Positions 1 to 8,942 of a DNA stretch of 64,000 bases are shown here, one piece after another. This DNA comes from Salipiger abyssi (GTDB lineage: Bacteria > Pseudomonadota > Alphaproteobacteria > Rhodobacterales > Rhodobacteraceae): contig NZ_CP015095.1 in NCBI RefSeq assembly GCF_001975705.1, positions 70,426 through 134,425 on the forward strand, read 5' to 3'. Every line of letters starts with the position of its first letter. The stretch's first letter is position 1. Under the pieces are notes generated by a model. The model was given only the letters and a program-made list of their open reading frames with translations, did not search any database and had not been told where the DNA came from. The position numbers and the translations under genes are program-made.

Positions 1-1006
1 GGCGCGCAACGATATCCGCTTTGCCGCCTGTCTTAACCAGCAAAGCTCGACCTGCCCGAACTTCATCTATTACGGCGGAACGCCCGAGCAGGTGATGAAA
101 TACGTCCCCAACCTGGTGGCGGGCAAGACCATCGGCATGATGTCCCTGACCGAGCCGGGCGGCGGCTCGGACGCGCTGGGGGCGATGAAGACCGTCGCGA
201 AACGCGAGGGCGATGTCTACAAGATCAACGGATCGAAGATGTGGGCGTCGCTTGCCAACGAGACCGATGTCGGCGTGCTGGTCTGCAAGACCGACCCCGA
301 TGCCGGCGCCAAAGGCGTCTCGGCCTTTATCGTGGAGCCGAAGAAATACCCCGGCTGGACGGCGCAGCCGGTGCCGATGATGGGGCTTTCCAAGGCCTTC
401 CGCACCAATGCGCTCTTCCTCGACGATTTCACCGTGCCGGTGGAGAACCTGATCGGCAAGGAGGGCGACGGCTTTAAGATCGCCATGCGCGCGCTTCAGC
501 CGGGCCGGGTGACGGTGGCGGCCAAGGCGCTGGGGATCGCGCGGGCGGCGTTCGACGAGGCGGTGAAATACGCCAATGAGCGGGTGATCAAGGGCAGCCC
601 GATCGGCAAGTTCCAGATGATCCAGTCGGACATCGCCGACATGTCGGCGCAGATCGAGGCCAGCCGCACGCTGATCTATCATGCCGCGCAATGTCTCGAC
701 GCCAACCTGCCGTCGAACCGCATCGCCTCCATCGCCAAGTATCACGCCTCGCTCACTGCGAAATTCGTGGCCGACAAGGCGCAGCAGATCTTTGGCGGTT
801 ACGGGCTCTCGACCGAGTACAAGATCTCTTATCTCAAGGCCTATTCCGACATGTTCTACACCGGCGAGGGCACCGCCAATGTGCAGAAGATCGTGATCGC
901 CGAGGACGCGCTCGGCTACAAGCTCGCCGACCGGCATCACGGCTCCAGCACCCTGCGCAACCCGCGCCTCAGCGACGTGGCGCGCGAGCTTCAGGGCGCC
1001 GAGTGA
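1..1006 (+). CDS. Acyl-CoA dehydrogenase, 5'-truncated by window edge
   Basis: FAD-dependent alpha,beta-dehydrogenation of an acyl-CoA, with electrons passed to ETF. The reading frame is open from base 2, upstream of the first internal ATG at 92, so the start lies outside the window and about 335 codons are visible. Visible family features are the LTEPGGGSDALGAM flavin/substrate loop, a long C-terminal helical domain and the C-terminal GEGTANVQK segment, whose Glu aligns with the catalytic base of MCAD-type enzymes. It is a close paralog of the ACAD at 54561-55760; both share NGSKMWA, VSAFIVEPKKYPG, ANERVIKGSPIGK and the tail ADRHHG. The GMC oxidoreductase follows after a 65-base gap. Family assignment is firm; the substrate is unknown. 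Confidence 0.93.
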   Translation, partial: ARNDIRFAACLNQQSSTCPNFIYYGGTPEQVMKYVPNLVAGKTIGMMSLTEPGGGSDALGAMKTVAKREGDVYKINGSKMWASLANETDVGVLVCKTDPDAGAKGVSAFIVEPKKYPGWTAQPVPMMGLSKAFRTNALFLDDFTVPVENLIGKEGDGFKIAMRALQPGRVTVAAKALGIARAAFDEAVKYANERVIKGSPIGKFQMIQSDIADMSAQIEASRTLIYHAAQCLDANLPSNRIASIAKYHASLTAKFVADKAQQIFGGYGLSTEYKISYLKAYSDMFYTGEGTANVQKIVIAEDALGYKLADRHHGSSTLRNPRLSDVARELQGAE

Positions 1007-1071
1007 GCGAGACTCCCGTGCCGCCCGGGCCGGGCGGTACACCACAGCAAAGATCGGGAAGGACAGGACTG

Positions 1072-2685
1072 GTGGCCGGCACTTACGACTATATCGTGAT
1101 CGGATCGGGCTCGGCGGGGGGCGTTGTCGCCGCGCGGCTGGCCGAGAGCGGCAAATACAGGGTTCTCTGCCTGGAGGCAGGGACCAAGGAGAGCAGCTAT
1201 ATCTTTACCCAGCCACCCGCCGCGACGCCGTTCCTGATCGACAATCCCAAGGTGAACTGGCGCTACCGCTCGGAGCCCAACCCGGATCTCGGCGGGCGCC
1301 AGATCTATGTGCCGCGCGGCAAGATGCTGGGTGGGTCGAGCTCGATCAACGGCACGATCTACAATCGCGGCCAGCGCGTCGATTACGACACCTGGGCGCA
1401 GATGGGCTGCCGGGGCTGGGGCTATGACGATATCCTGCCCTATCTGAAAAAGCTCGAGAGTACCGATATCGGCGAGGACAAATATCGCGGCCGTTCGGGG
1501 CCGATCCGGGTGACCGAGGCGAGCAAGATCACGCCCTTTTACGATCTCTTCATCTCGGCGGCCAAGGCGGCGGGGCTGCCTCATAACAAGGACTATAGCG
1601 GCGAGACGCAGGAAGGCGTCGCCATGGCGCAGCAGACTGTGCAGCGCGGCAAGCGCCACAGCACCGCCAACCGCTATCTCGAACCGGCACGGCGTGCGGG
1701 CCGGCTCGATATTATCACTGGCGCCGAGGTGACCTCGCTGATCCTCGACGGCAAGCGCTGCATCGGCGTGCGCTTCATGCGCAACGGCCAGAACGAGGAG
1801 GTCTTTGCCAAGCGCGAGGTGATCGTCTCCTGCGGCGCGGCGAACTCGCCGAAGCTTCTGGAGCTGTCGGGTATCGGCAATCCGGATATCCTGACGGAAC
1901 ACGGCGTGACGCCGACACACGAACTGCCCGGCGTGGGCGAGAACCTGCGCGATCACTACGCTGCCATCCTGAAATGGCGCTTCAGCAAGCCGGGGATTTC
2001 GCTGTCGAAACGGGGCAGGGGGATCGGCCTGGTGAAAGAGGTGCTGCGCTACGGGCTGCTGCGCACCGGCTTCATCTCGCAGGGCATCGGCACGATGCGG
2101 GTCTTCATGAAGTCGCGCCCGGAAAAGGACGTGCCGGATATCATGATGGTGGTCGCGCCCTTCCTGATCGAGCTGAAGACCGGCGAGGGCCGGCGCATGT
2201 CGAAGGAGGACGGGTTCTTCATGTACTCCCATCTTCAGCGCACCGAGAGCGCGGGGAATATCCATATCCGCTCGTCCGATCCGCTGGACCCGCCGAAGAT
2301 CGCCTTCCGCTTTCTGGAGACCGAGAACGACCGGCAGACCGCGATCCTCGCGGTGCGCCGCGCGCGCGAGATCATCGCCACCGAGCCCATGGCCTCGGCT
2401 GTCGGCGAGGAGCTGGCGCCGGGCAAGCAGGTGCAGAGCGACGAGGAGATCCTGAATTTCATCCGCGAGACCGGGCAGATCACCCATCACATGGTGGGCA
2501 CCTGCCGCATGGGGCACGACCCGATGGCGGTGGTGGACGAGCGGCTGCGGGTGCACGGGATCGACGGGCTGCGCGTGGCGGATGCCTCGATCATGCCCAC
2601 CGTGCCCTCGGGCAACACCAATATCCCCTGCATGATGGTCGGCGAGAAATGCGCCGCCATGGTGCTGGAGGATGCGGCGGCCTGA
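1072..2685 (+). CDS. GMC family FAD-dependent oxidoreductase (choline dehydrogenase-like)
   Basis: Flavoprotein alcohol dehydrogenase of the glucose-methanol-choline family, 537 aa. The ADP-binding GSGSAGG lies at residues 11-17, the GMC signature [18 protein letters not shown] follows, and the C-terminal active site has His472/His473 ([11 protein letters not shown]) and Asn515 (SGNTN). I chose the GTG at 1072 because a good ribosome binding site (GGAAGGA at 1057-1063) is eight bases upstream and the FAD motif then begins at the usual distance. In-frame GTG codons at 1003 and 1018 would add a low-complexity Pro/Gly leader. It likely oxidises a primary or ring alcohol feeding the CoA pathway and is probably co-transcribed with the ACAD before it. 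The substrate is not determinable. Confidence 0.9.
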   Translation: MAGTYDYIVIGSGSAGGVVAARLAESGKYRVLCLEAGTKESSYIFTQPPAATPFLIDNPKVNWRYRSEPNPDLGGRQIYVPRGKMLGGSSSINGTIYNRGQRVDYDTWAQMGCRGWGYDDILPYLKKLESTDIGEDKYRGRSGPIRVTEASKITPFYDLFISAAKAAGLPHNKDYSGETQEGVAMAQQTVQRGKRHSTANRYLEPARRAGRLDIITGAEVTSLILDGKRCIGVRFMRNGQNEEVFAKREVIVSCGAANSPKLLELSGIGNPDILTEHGVTPTHELPGVGENLRDHYAAILKWRFSKPGISLSKRGRGIGLVKEVLRYGLLRTGFISQGIGTMRVFMKSRPEKDVPDIMMVVAPFLIELKTGEGRRMSKEDGFFMYSHLQRTESAGNIHIRSSDPLDPPKIAFRFLETENDRQTAILAVRRAREIIATEPMASAVGEELAPGKQVQSDEEILNFIRETGQITHHMVGTCRMGHDPMAVVDERLRVHGIDGLRVADASIMPTVPSGNTNIPCMMVGEKCAAMVLEDAAA

Positions 2686-2698
2686 GCGCGTCCGGCGG

Positions 2699-2716
2699 TT
2701 GGCATTGCATTTGCAT
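2699..2716 (+). promoter_or_regulatory. Sigma-54 promoter for the 2773-6224 operon
   Basis: TTGGCATTGCATTTGCAT: GG at 2701-2702 and GC at 2713-2714 are separated by exactly ten bases, with the T-rich TTGC -12 element. It lies 57 bases before the SDR ATG. One of eleven such sites in the window. Confidence 0.75.
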
Positions 2717-2772
2717 GGTCCCGCGCAATCCGCCGGGCTCGGGCCCCGGCGAAAGCACAAGGAGCAACGGAT

Positions 2773-3588
2773 ATGACCTTTACACCTGACGCGCTTGCGG
2801 GCCGGGTCGCGCTGATCACCGGCGGCGGCAGCGGCATCGGTTTCGGCATCGCCAAGGCCTTTGCGGCGGCGGGCGCCAAGCTGGTGCTGGCCAGCCGCAA
2901 TGCCGAACGGCTCGAAGGCGCGGTGAGCCAGCTCAAGGAGATGGGCGCCGAGGCGATGGCCGTCACCTGCGACGTGCGCGACCCCGAGGCGGTCGCGGCG
3001 GCGGTGCAGGCCACGGTGGAGGCCTATGGCGGGCTCGACGTGATGATCGCCAACGCCGCCGGCAATTTCGTCGTGCCGGCCGCCGAGATGTCGGCCAATG
3101 CCTGGCGCACCGTGGTCGATATCGACCTCAACGGCACCTTCCACTGCGCCAAGGCGGCCTATCCGGCGCTCAAGGCGTCGTCCCATGGCGGGCGTTTCAT
3201 CGCGATCTCGACCACCCGCGCGCTCGAAGGCTGGCCGGGCTGTGCGCATGCTGGCGCCGCCAAGGCGGGCATCATGTCCTTGATGCGGACACTTTGCGGC
3301 GAATGGGGCCGCGACGGCATCCGCTGCAACACCATCGCCCCCGGCGCCATTGGCGACACCGAAGGGGTGAAGCGGATCTATGAGGATGCGGGCCGCAAGG
3401 AGCTGGAGCTTTCCTCGATCCCGCTGGGTGAATTCGGCAAGACCGCCGATATCGCCAATGCCGCCGTCTTCCTCTGCTCGGATGCGGGCCAGTACATCAC
3501 CGGCGCCGATATCGTCGTGGATGGCGGGCGCAACCGCTCGCGCTCCAGCACCGGCGTGGCCGTGCCCAAGACGGAGGCGGCGGAATGA
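2773..3588 (+). CDS. SDR oxidoreductase, 2,4-dienoyl-CoA reductase-like
   Basis: Short-chain dehydrogenase, 271 aa, with the Rossmann motif TGGGSGIG at 16-23. The usual YxxxK tyrosine position is Ala160 (context [10 protein letters not shown]), while Lys164 is kept. This HAGxAK pattern, followed by EWG and [13 protein letters not shown], resembles the peroxisomal 2,4-dienoyl-CoA reductase (DECR2) branch, which also lacks the Tyr, rather than classical ketoreductases. An NADPH-dependent reduction of an unsaturated acyl-CoA is therefore more likely than a 3-hydroxyacyl dehydrogenase role. It is the first gene of a sigma-54 operon and overlaps the next gene by ATGA. The fragment at 63733-64000 shares the same APGPIGGTGG style of tail. 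Confidence 0.85.
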   Translation: MTFTPDALAGRVALITGGGSGIGFGIAKAFAAAGAKLVLASRNAERLEGAVSQLKEMGAEAMAVTCDVRDPEAVAAAVQATVEAYGGLDVMIANAAGNFVVPAAEMSANAWRTVVDIDLNGTFHCAKAAYPALKASSHGGRFIAISTTRALEGWPGCAHAGAAKAGIMSLMRTLCGEWGRDGIRCNTIAPGAIGDTEGVKRIYEDAGRKELELSSIPLGEFGKTADIANAAVFLCSDAGQYITGADIVVDGGRNRSRSSTGVAVPKTEAAE

Positions 3589-4427
3589 TCAAGGAATACC
3601 CCCATGTGGAGACCGAGCAGCGCGGGCCGGTCCTGATCATCCGGCTCGCCAATGAAAAGGCGAGCAACTCGCTCACGCGCGAGATGCGCATGTCGCTGCG
3701 CGATATCGTGCGCGAGATCGAGGACGACCACACCGTCCGCGCGGTCTATCTCACCGCCAAGGGCAAGAATTTCTGTGCCGGCGGCGATCTGCGGATGCTG
3801 ACCGATGCCAATGAGCCCTGGCCGGTTCATCGCCGCTTCCGTCACGCGGCCTCGCTGTTTCCGCCGCTGATGAAGCTCAACCGCCCCGTCGTCTGCGGCG
3901 TGCGCGGCGTGGCGATCGGCGGCGGCATGGGGCTGGCGCTGATGACCGATCTGGTGATCGTCGGCGAAAGCGCCAAGTTCAGCGCCGGGTTCTTCCGTCT
4001 CGGTGCGGTGCCGGACTGCCTGACGCTCTACACCCTGCCGCGCACCATCGGCCTCTCGCGGACGCGGAATTTCATCTACACGAACGGGTCGTGGAACGCG
4101 CAGGAGATCGTCGACAACGGTCTCGCGCTCAAGGTCGTGCCCGACGATCAGGTCGATGCCGAGGGTATCGCCATGGCCGAAAAGCTTGCCGCCGGGCCTG
4201 CCGAGGTGATGGGCGTGGCCAAGCAGCTGCTGCTCAAGAGCTTCGAGAGCAGCCTCGACGAGCTGATGGATTACGAAGGCTTCGGCCAGGTGCTGGCGAT
4301 GAGCTCGGTGGAGTTCCGCGAGGGGCTCCAGGCGCTGGTGGAGAAACGCCCCTCCGACCCTATGGGGGCCGCGGCAGCGGTGCCCTATAACGACGGGCTG
4401 CCCTCTGCCGGGGGCGGCAAAGGCTAG
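3585..4427 (+). CDS. Enoyl-CoA hydratase/isomerase family protein lacking both catalytic Glu
   Basis: Crotonase-fold protein, 280 aa. Oxyanion-hole segments are present (FCAGGDLR from residue 63; IGGGMGLAL around 111-119). The two glutamates of rat crotonase (E144 and E164) align with Gly116 and Phe136, so a canonical syn-hydration is unlikely. Crotonases without these residues catalyse isomerisation, hydrolysis, C-C cleavage or decarboxylation. The C-terminus carries a short Pro/Gly-rich tail. It overlaps the SDR stop by four bases and is followed by two beta-hydroxyacid dehydrogenases. The family is sure, the reaction is open. Confidence 0.88.
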   Translation: MIKEYPHVETEQRGPVLIIRLANEKASNSLTREMRMSLRDIVREIEDDHTVRAVYLTAKGKNFCAGGDLRMLTDANEPWPVHRRFRHAASLFPPLMKLNRPVVCGVRGVAIGGGMGLALMTDLVIVGESAKFSAGFFRLGAVPDCLTLYTLPRTIGLSRTRNFIYTNGSWNAQEIVDNGLALKVVPDDQVDAEGIAMAEKLAAGPAEVMGVAKQLLLKSFESSLDELMDYEGFGQVLAMSSVEFREGLQALVEKRPSDPMGAAAAVPYNDGLPSAGGGKG

Positions 4428-4441
4428 GCGAAGGGGCAGGC

Positions 4442-5332
4442 ATGGGCATCGGCTATATCGGTCTGGGCAATATGGGCGCGCCGCTGGCGCGCCGTCTGCT
4501 GGCGGCGGGGCCGCTCACAGTCTACGACCGCAGTGCCGAGGCCTGCGCGGCGTTGGCCGGGGCCGACGTGGCGGAGTCTGCGGCGGCGCTGGCCGGGGCC
4601 TGTGACACGGTGCTGCTCTGCCTGCCCACCTCTCAGCATGTGGAAAGCCTGCTCTTTGGCGAGGAGGGGATTGCCGGGGCGCTACGGCCGGGGAGTATGG
4701 TGATCGACCAGACCTCGGGCGATCCGATCCTGTCGCGCAAGCTGGCGGCAAGGCTGGCGGAGCAGGGCGTCGATATGGTCGACGCGCCGGTCACCGGCGG
4801 GCCGGAAGGCGCCAATGCGGGCACGATTGCCATGCTTGTGGGCGGCACCGAGGCGCAGTTCGCGCGGGTGGCGCCGATCCTCGCCGCGATCAGCCCCAAC
4901 GCGATCCATGCGGGCGATTTCGGCACCGGCTATGTCGCCAAGCTCGCCAACAACCTGATGTTCTCGGCGCAGCGGCTGATGACCTTAGAAGTGGTGGCCA
5001 TGGCCGCCAAGAACGGGCTGAAGCCGGAAAAGGCGGTCGAGATCCTCAGCCGCGGCTCGGCGCGGAATTTCTTTCTCGAACACACGATGGCGCCGCGGGT
5101 GCTGACCGGCAAGCTCGACTCGGGCTTTACCCTCGGCCTCGCGCACAAGGATGTGCGGCTGGCGACCGAGCTGGGAATCGCCTCGGATGTGACGATGATG
5201 TTCGGCAATCTGGTGCGCGAATTTTACACCATGTGCATCAACGAGATCGGCCGCGACGCCCAGGTGAACGAGGTGGCGCGGATCGTCGACCGGATGTCGG
5301 GCACGCAGGTGGTGCCGGATACCGACGACTGA
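4442..5332 (+). CDS. NAD(P)-dependent beta-hydroxyacid dehydrogenase (HIBADH family), copy 1
   Basis: 296 aa member of the 3-hydroxyisobutyrate/tartronate-semialdehyde/6-phosphogluconate dehydrogenase superfamily. It has the N-terminal dinucleotide motif GLGNMG (7-12), a substrate loop DAPVTGGPEGA in place of the usual APVSGG, and the catalytic lysine at 167 (GYVAKLANN). It would oxidise a beta-hydroxy acid, or reduce a semialdehyde, with NAD(P). The tandem paralog follows ten bases later. The first Ser of the substrate loop is replaced by Thr, which suggests the two copies differ in substrate. It is the third gene of the sigma-54 operon. Confidence 0.9.
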   Translation: MGIGYIGLGNMGAPLARRLLAAGPLTVYDRSAEACAALAGADVAESAAALAGACDTVLLCLPTSQHVESLLFGEEGIAGALRPGSMVIDQTSGDPILSRKLAARLAEQGVDMVDAPVTGGPEGANAGTIAMLVGGTEAQFARVAPILAAISPNAIHAGDFGTGYVAKLANNLMFSAQRLMTLEVVAMAAKNGLKPEKAVEILSRGSARNFFLEHTMAPRVLTGKLDSGFTLGLAHKDVRLATELGIASDVTMMFGNLVREFYTMCINEIGRDAQVNEVARIVDRMSGTQVVPDTDD

Positions 5333-5342
5333 GGGGAAAGCC

Positions 5343-6224
5343 ATGAAACTGGGCTATATCGGATTGGGCGCCATGGGCGGCGCGCTGGCGCGGCGGTTGA
5401 TGGTCTCCGGCCCGCTCACGGTGTTCGACCTGAACGCGGATCTCTGCGACGGTTTTGCCGCCGAGGGCGCGGAGGTGGCCGAGAGTGCCGCCGCGATGGC
5501 GCGGGCCTGTGACGTCGTGCTGCTCTGCCTGCCGCGCTCGGCCAATGTGCGCGCGGCGATCTTTGGGCCGGGCGGGCTGGCCGAGGGGCTCACGCCCGGA
5601 AAGCTGGTGATCGACCAGACCAGCGGCGATCCGTCCGAGACGCGCAAGCTTGCGGCGGAACTGGCGGAGCGCGGTGTCGAGATGCTGGACGCGCCGGTTT
5701 CGGGCGGTGCCAAGGGGGCGCTTGCCGGGACCATTGCCATGATGATCGGCGGTGCGGAAGAGAGCTATGCCCGCGCGGTGCCGGTCTTTGACCGGATCGG
5801 GCCGAACCATACGTTTTGCGGCCCCATCGGCTCGGGGCAGGTTCTGAAACTGGTGAACAACACGATCAGCACCTGCAACCGCTTCGCGATGCTCGAAGGG
5901 GTTGCGGTGGGGGTGAAGAACGGCATCGCCATGGAGACCATGGTGGAGGTGCTGAATGCCGGCGGCGCGCGCAGCAAATCGTCGGAGACGATGCTGCCGG
6001 CGCTGGCACACGGGCTGCCGCAGCCGCAATTCGCGCTGGCGCTGATGCTGAAGGATCTCAACCTCGCGACGCAGCTCGCCATGGACAGCGGCGCGCCGCT
6101 GCAGTTCGGCCAGCTCGCGCGGGGGATGTTGCAGGCGGCGTCGAATGAGCTCGGGCCGGAGGCGAATATCGACGAGATCTCGAAGCTCGTGGAAGCGCAG
6201 GCGGGGGTTTTGTTCCGGGAGTAG
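5343..6224 (+). CDS. NAD(P)-dependent beta-hydroxyacid dehydrogenase (HIBADH family), copy 2
   Basis: 293 aa paralog of the preceding gene, with the same start GYIGLGxMG, the canonical substrate motif APVSGGAKGA and catalytic Lys169 (GQVLKLVNN). It ends the four-gene operon; copy A of the inverted-repeat element lies directly downstream. The paired copies may act on different stereoisomers or in succession on a diol-derived acid (inference). A GGGGAAAGCC stretch before the ATG provides the ribosome binding site. Confidence 0.9.
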   Translation: MKLGYIGLGAMGGALARRLMVSGPLTVFDLNADLCDGFAAEGAEVAESAAAMARACDVVLLCLPRSANVRAAIFGPGGLAEGLTPGKLVIDQTSGDPSETRKLAAELAERGVEMLDAPVSGGAKGALAGTIAMMIGGAEESYARAVPVFDRIGPNHTFCGPIGSGQVLKLVNNTISTCNRFAMLEGVAVGVKNGIAMETMVEVLNAGGARSKSSETMLPALAHGLPQPQFALALMLKDLNLATQLAMDSGAPLQFGQLARGMLQAASNELGPEANIDEISKLVEAQAGVLFRE

Positions 6225-6281
6225 GGGGCCATCATCTCCATGATGCCCTCGACGCTGGGCGCGGGACAAGGCCGCAGGCCG

Positions 6282-6466
6282 CCGCGCCATCGCCGGCCCG
6301 CCCCGTCGCACCAAAGGTGCGCCGTTAATAATCGGCACGCCTTCGGCGTGACGGGCTGGCGATTTGGTGACATCAGTGCCGCGTGTCGAGGTCTTTCGGA
6401 TTTGGCTGGGATAAATCGAGAGGTTCAATCCTCGGCTCGCCACCCCACGGGCCGGCGATGGCGCGG
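6282..6466. repeat. Intergenic element with 18-bp terminal inverted repeats, copy A
   Basis: The left end (6282-6299, CCGCGCCATCGCCGGCCC) and right end (6449-6466) are perfect reverse complements. The interior matches copy B at 29066-29205, including GGCTGGCGATTTGGTGAC, CGTGTCGAGGTCT and GGGATAAATCGAGAGGTTCAA. Copy A carries about 45 extra bases after the left arm (around 6300-6348), containing its own hairpin. It lies in the 327-base gap between a (+) gene end and a (-) gene end. No transposase is inside, so it looks like a MITE or long palindromic intergenic repeat. Confidence 0.75.
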
Positions 6467-6513
6467 CGACTGCTGACGTCGCTTTTCCCAACGTCTCCGT
6501 AGTTTGCGCAAAC

Positions 6514-6545
6514 CGCGCCCGGATGCGTCACCGCATCCGGGCGCG
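6514..6545 (-). terminator. Hairpin terminator after the acyl-CoA ligase
   Basis: Perfect 14-bp stem, CGCGCCCGGATGCG / CGCATCCGGGCGCG, with loop TCAC. It begins seven bases past the stop of the minus-strand ligase gene. There is no long T run, so termination efficiency is uncertain. Confidence 0.6.
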
Positions 6546-6551
6546 TCGCCG

Positions 6552-8672
6552 TCACTCGCGCGTGGTGCCGAGGAAATCGACCGCCACCAGCCCCTGGCCC
6601 TCGGGGCGCACCAGCACCGGGTTGACCTCGGCCTCGGCCAGCGCCGGGGTGCGCAGGATCATGTCGCCGAAACCCACCGCCGCTTTCACCAGCGCGTCGA
6701 TATCGGCCTTGGGCGCGCCGCGGAAGCCTTGCAGCAGGGTCCAGAGCTTGAGCTTCTTCAGGCTCGCCTCGACCTGCTCCGGTGTCACCGGCAGCGACAG
6801 ATAGGTCACGTCGCGATACAGCTCGATCGCCACGCCGCCAGAGCCGATCGACAGAACCGGCCCGAAATCGGTGTTGCCGAGACAGGAGAGCACCACCTCG
6901 ACTCCGTCCGTCACCATCTCCTGCACCAGCACCGGCAGATCCGGCTTGTTCAGGATCCTGCGGAACTCGGCGGCATGGGCATCCACATCCTCGGGCGTCA
7001 TCACCTTGAGCTTGACCAGCCCCAGCTCGGTCTTGTGCTCGGCGGCATCGGGCAGCACCTTGACCACCAGCGGATAGCTCAGCCCGGCGCAGGCCTCTGC
7101 CGCGCTTTCGTTCGCCTGGATGATGCGCCAGGGCGCGGGCGTCACATGGGCGCCTTCGAGGAAATCCATCATCTCCTCCCAGCTCTGCGGCGGGGTGAGG
7201 TCCGGCTGCGATTTCTCCCGGGGGGCGATCTCGATCCCGGTGAAGCGCTTGCGGTCATAGAGCCATTTCAGCGCCTGCATGGTCTTTGCCGGGTCGTCCG
7301 AGAGCAGGATGCCCGCCTGCATGAACTCTTCCTTTGTGGCGGTATCCACCTTTTCGGCGGCAAAGGTGATGATGATGGGCAGGCCGCTGGTCCGGGCGGC
7401 AGTCTTGAAATCGTCGCCGTTGTCGATCAGGTCGCGCAGGCCCGAGGAGGCGAACTGCACCACGATCGCCTCGGTGCGCGGATCGTCGTTGAGCACCGCC
7501 AACGTGTCGCGGAAGAGGTTGGGGAAGGAGCGGATCTGGCCGGTGAGATCCACCGGGTTCGCCTTGCGGGCGAATTCCGGCAGGATGGTCTCCAGCTTCG
7601 CCGCCGCGTCGTCGCTGAAGGTCGCCATCGGCAGCCCGCGCTCGTCGCTGTGATCGGCCAGCAGCGCGCCGGCGCCGCCCGAGGAGCTCATCACCGAGAT
7701 GCCGCCCAGCGGGTCGCCGGAGACGCGCGGATCGGGCATGAAGGACAGCACCTCGACCGCCGCCATGGCCTCGCCCAGGCTCTCGACCATGATGATGCCC
7801 GCCTGATCCAGCACATCGCTGTAGATGCCGTAGGGCGAGGCGATCTTGCCGGTATGCGAGGCGGTAGCCTCCTGTCCGAAGGCCGAGCGCCCGGCCTTGA
7901 GCGTGACGATCTGCACGCCCCTCTCGCGCGCCCGCGCGGCGATGGGAATGAACCGCGCCGCGTTGTCGAGCCCTTCGAGATAGAGCGCCACGACGCGCAC
8001 GTCCTCCTGCTCGATCACCCAGGCCAGCGCGTCGAGCGCATCCATGCAGGACTCGTTGCCGACGCTGACGATATAGGAGCAGCCGAGCCCGTTGCGTTGC
8101 AGGTAATTGCCGATGGCGCCGGCAAGCGCGCCGGACTGGCTGACGATGGCGATGGGCGAATGGCGCAGCGTGTCGAGCCCGAAGGCGGCGGCACCGAAGG
8201 TCAGCATGGTATTGGCCCTGATCGACCAGACGCCCTGACCGTTCGGCCCCAGCACATGCACGTTGTGCTTGCGCGCCGCCGCCTTGAGCTGCGCCGCAAG
8301 TTCCTTGCCCGACTCGATCTCTTCGAACCCGGCGCTGTAGACGATGGCGCAGGTGATGCCCTTTTCGCCGCATTCCCCGATGAGCCCGGGCACGGTGGCC
8401 GCCGGGGTGATGATCAGCGCCACGTCGGGCACCTCGGGCAGATCGGCCAGGGTCTTGTAGGCCTTGTGCCCCTCGACCTCGTCGGCGCTGGGAGAGACCG
8501 GATAGATGCGGCCGGTAAAGCCGTGCTTGATCAGGACCTTGACGATCCGGTTGCGCGCGCCGGGCTTGGGCGAGGCGCCGACGATGGCCACGCTTTCGGC
8601 GCGAAAGATCTTGTCCAGCGGCGGCACGGTGATCCCGTCATAGTCGAAAGGCTGGCTGTCCATGGTGTTCAT
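6552..8672 (-). CDS. Acyl-CoA synthetase, ADP-forming type (acetate-CoA ligase family)
   Basis: 706 aa fusion of the alpha and beta parts of ADP-forming acyl-CoA synthetase. The N-terminal CoA-binding Rossmann domain begins at VAIVGASPKPG, followed by two succinyl-CoA-synthetase-like domains with the phospho-histidine region SHTGK (His273), and a C-terminal ATP-grasp domain from about residue 480 (YPLVVKVLPDAAEHKTELGLV). It activates a carboxylic acid with ATP and CoA, giving ADP and phosphate. The start at 8672 was chosen over an in-frame ATG at 8774 because the domain begins soon after and GGAAAG lies upstream. A sigma-54 site lies about 120 bases upstream, divergent from coxG. Confidence 0.9.
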   Translation of the reverse strand: MNTMDSQPFDYDGITVPPLDKIFRAESVAIVGASPKPGARNRIVKVLIKHGFTGRIYPVSPSADEVEGHKAYKTLADLPEVPDVALIITPAATVPGLIGECGEKGITCAIVYSAGFEEIESGKELAAQLKAAARKHNVHVLGPNGQGVWSIRANTMLTFGAAAFGLDTLRHSPIAIVSQSGALAGAIGNYLQRNGLGCSYIVSVGNESCMDALDALAWVIEQEDVRVVALYLEGLDNAARFIPIAARARERGVQIVTLKAGRSAFGQEATASHTGKIASPYGIYSDVLDQAGIIMVESLGEAMAAVEVLSFMPDPRVSGDPLGGISVMSSSGGAGALLADHSDERGLPMATFSDDAAAKLETILPEFARKANPVDLTGQIRSFPNLFRDTLAVLNDDPRTEAIVVQFASSGLRDLIDNGDDFKTAARTSGLPIIITFAAEKVDTATKEEFMQAGILLSDDPAKTMQALKWLYDRKRFTGIEIAPREKSQPDLTPPQSWEEMMDFLEGAHVTPAPWRIIQANESAAEACAGLSYPLVVKVLPDAAEHKTELGLVKLKVMTPEDVDAHAAEFRRILNKPDLPVLVQEMVTDGVEVVLSCLGNTDFGPVLSIGSGGVAIELYRDVTYLSLPVTPEQVEASLKKLKLWTLLQGFRGAPKADIDALVKAAVGFGDMILRTPALAEAEVNPVLVRPEGQGLVAVDFLGTTRE

Positions 8673-8794
8673 CTCTGTGTTCTTTCCGGTTTCATACGAT
8701 CTGGCGGCTTCATGGTCGACACGGCGCGCCCGGAGGGCGGGGCAGCCCGCCGCTTCACGGAGGTGCCGAAACATCCGTATTGCAGCCCGGACCT

Positions 8795-8812
8795 GCGCAA
8801 TTGCCGTGCCAG
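8795..8812 (-). promoter_or_regulatory. Sigma-54 promoter for the ADP-forming acyl-CoA ligase
   Basis: On the minus strand CTGGCACGGCAATTGCGC: GG at 8810-8809 and GC at 8798-8797, ten bases apart, a near-perfect TGGCACG-N4-TTGC. The leader to the ATG at 8672 would be about 110 bases. It is paired with a divergent site at 8864. Confidence 0.85.
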
Positions 8813-8863
8813 CCCGGGGCGCGGCGCCGGTCGTGCTGTGAATTGCCAGAACATTAGGAGGTT

Positions 8864-8881
8864 ATGGCATGCATATTGCAT
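8864..8881 (+). promoter_or_regulatory. Sigma-54 promoter for coxG-S-M
   Basis: TATGGCATGCATATTGCA: GG at 8866-8867, GC at 8878-8879, ten bases between. It lies 62 bases before the coxG ATG and about 50 bases from the divergent ligase promoter, so one activator site could serve both. Confidence 0.75.
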
Positions 8882-8942
8882 AGACATTTCCCGGCGCACC
8901 CTCGTGGCGCGCGACAGGCCGGAACTGCCAAGGGAGAACAGA

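Noticed and set aside
991..3249. 752-codon open frame on the minus strand over the GMC and SDR genes
   Set aside because: It has no family resemblance, is rich in Arg/His/Gly as expected for antisense of GC-rich genes, and lies opposite two well supported genes.
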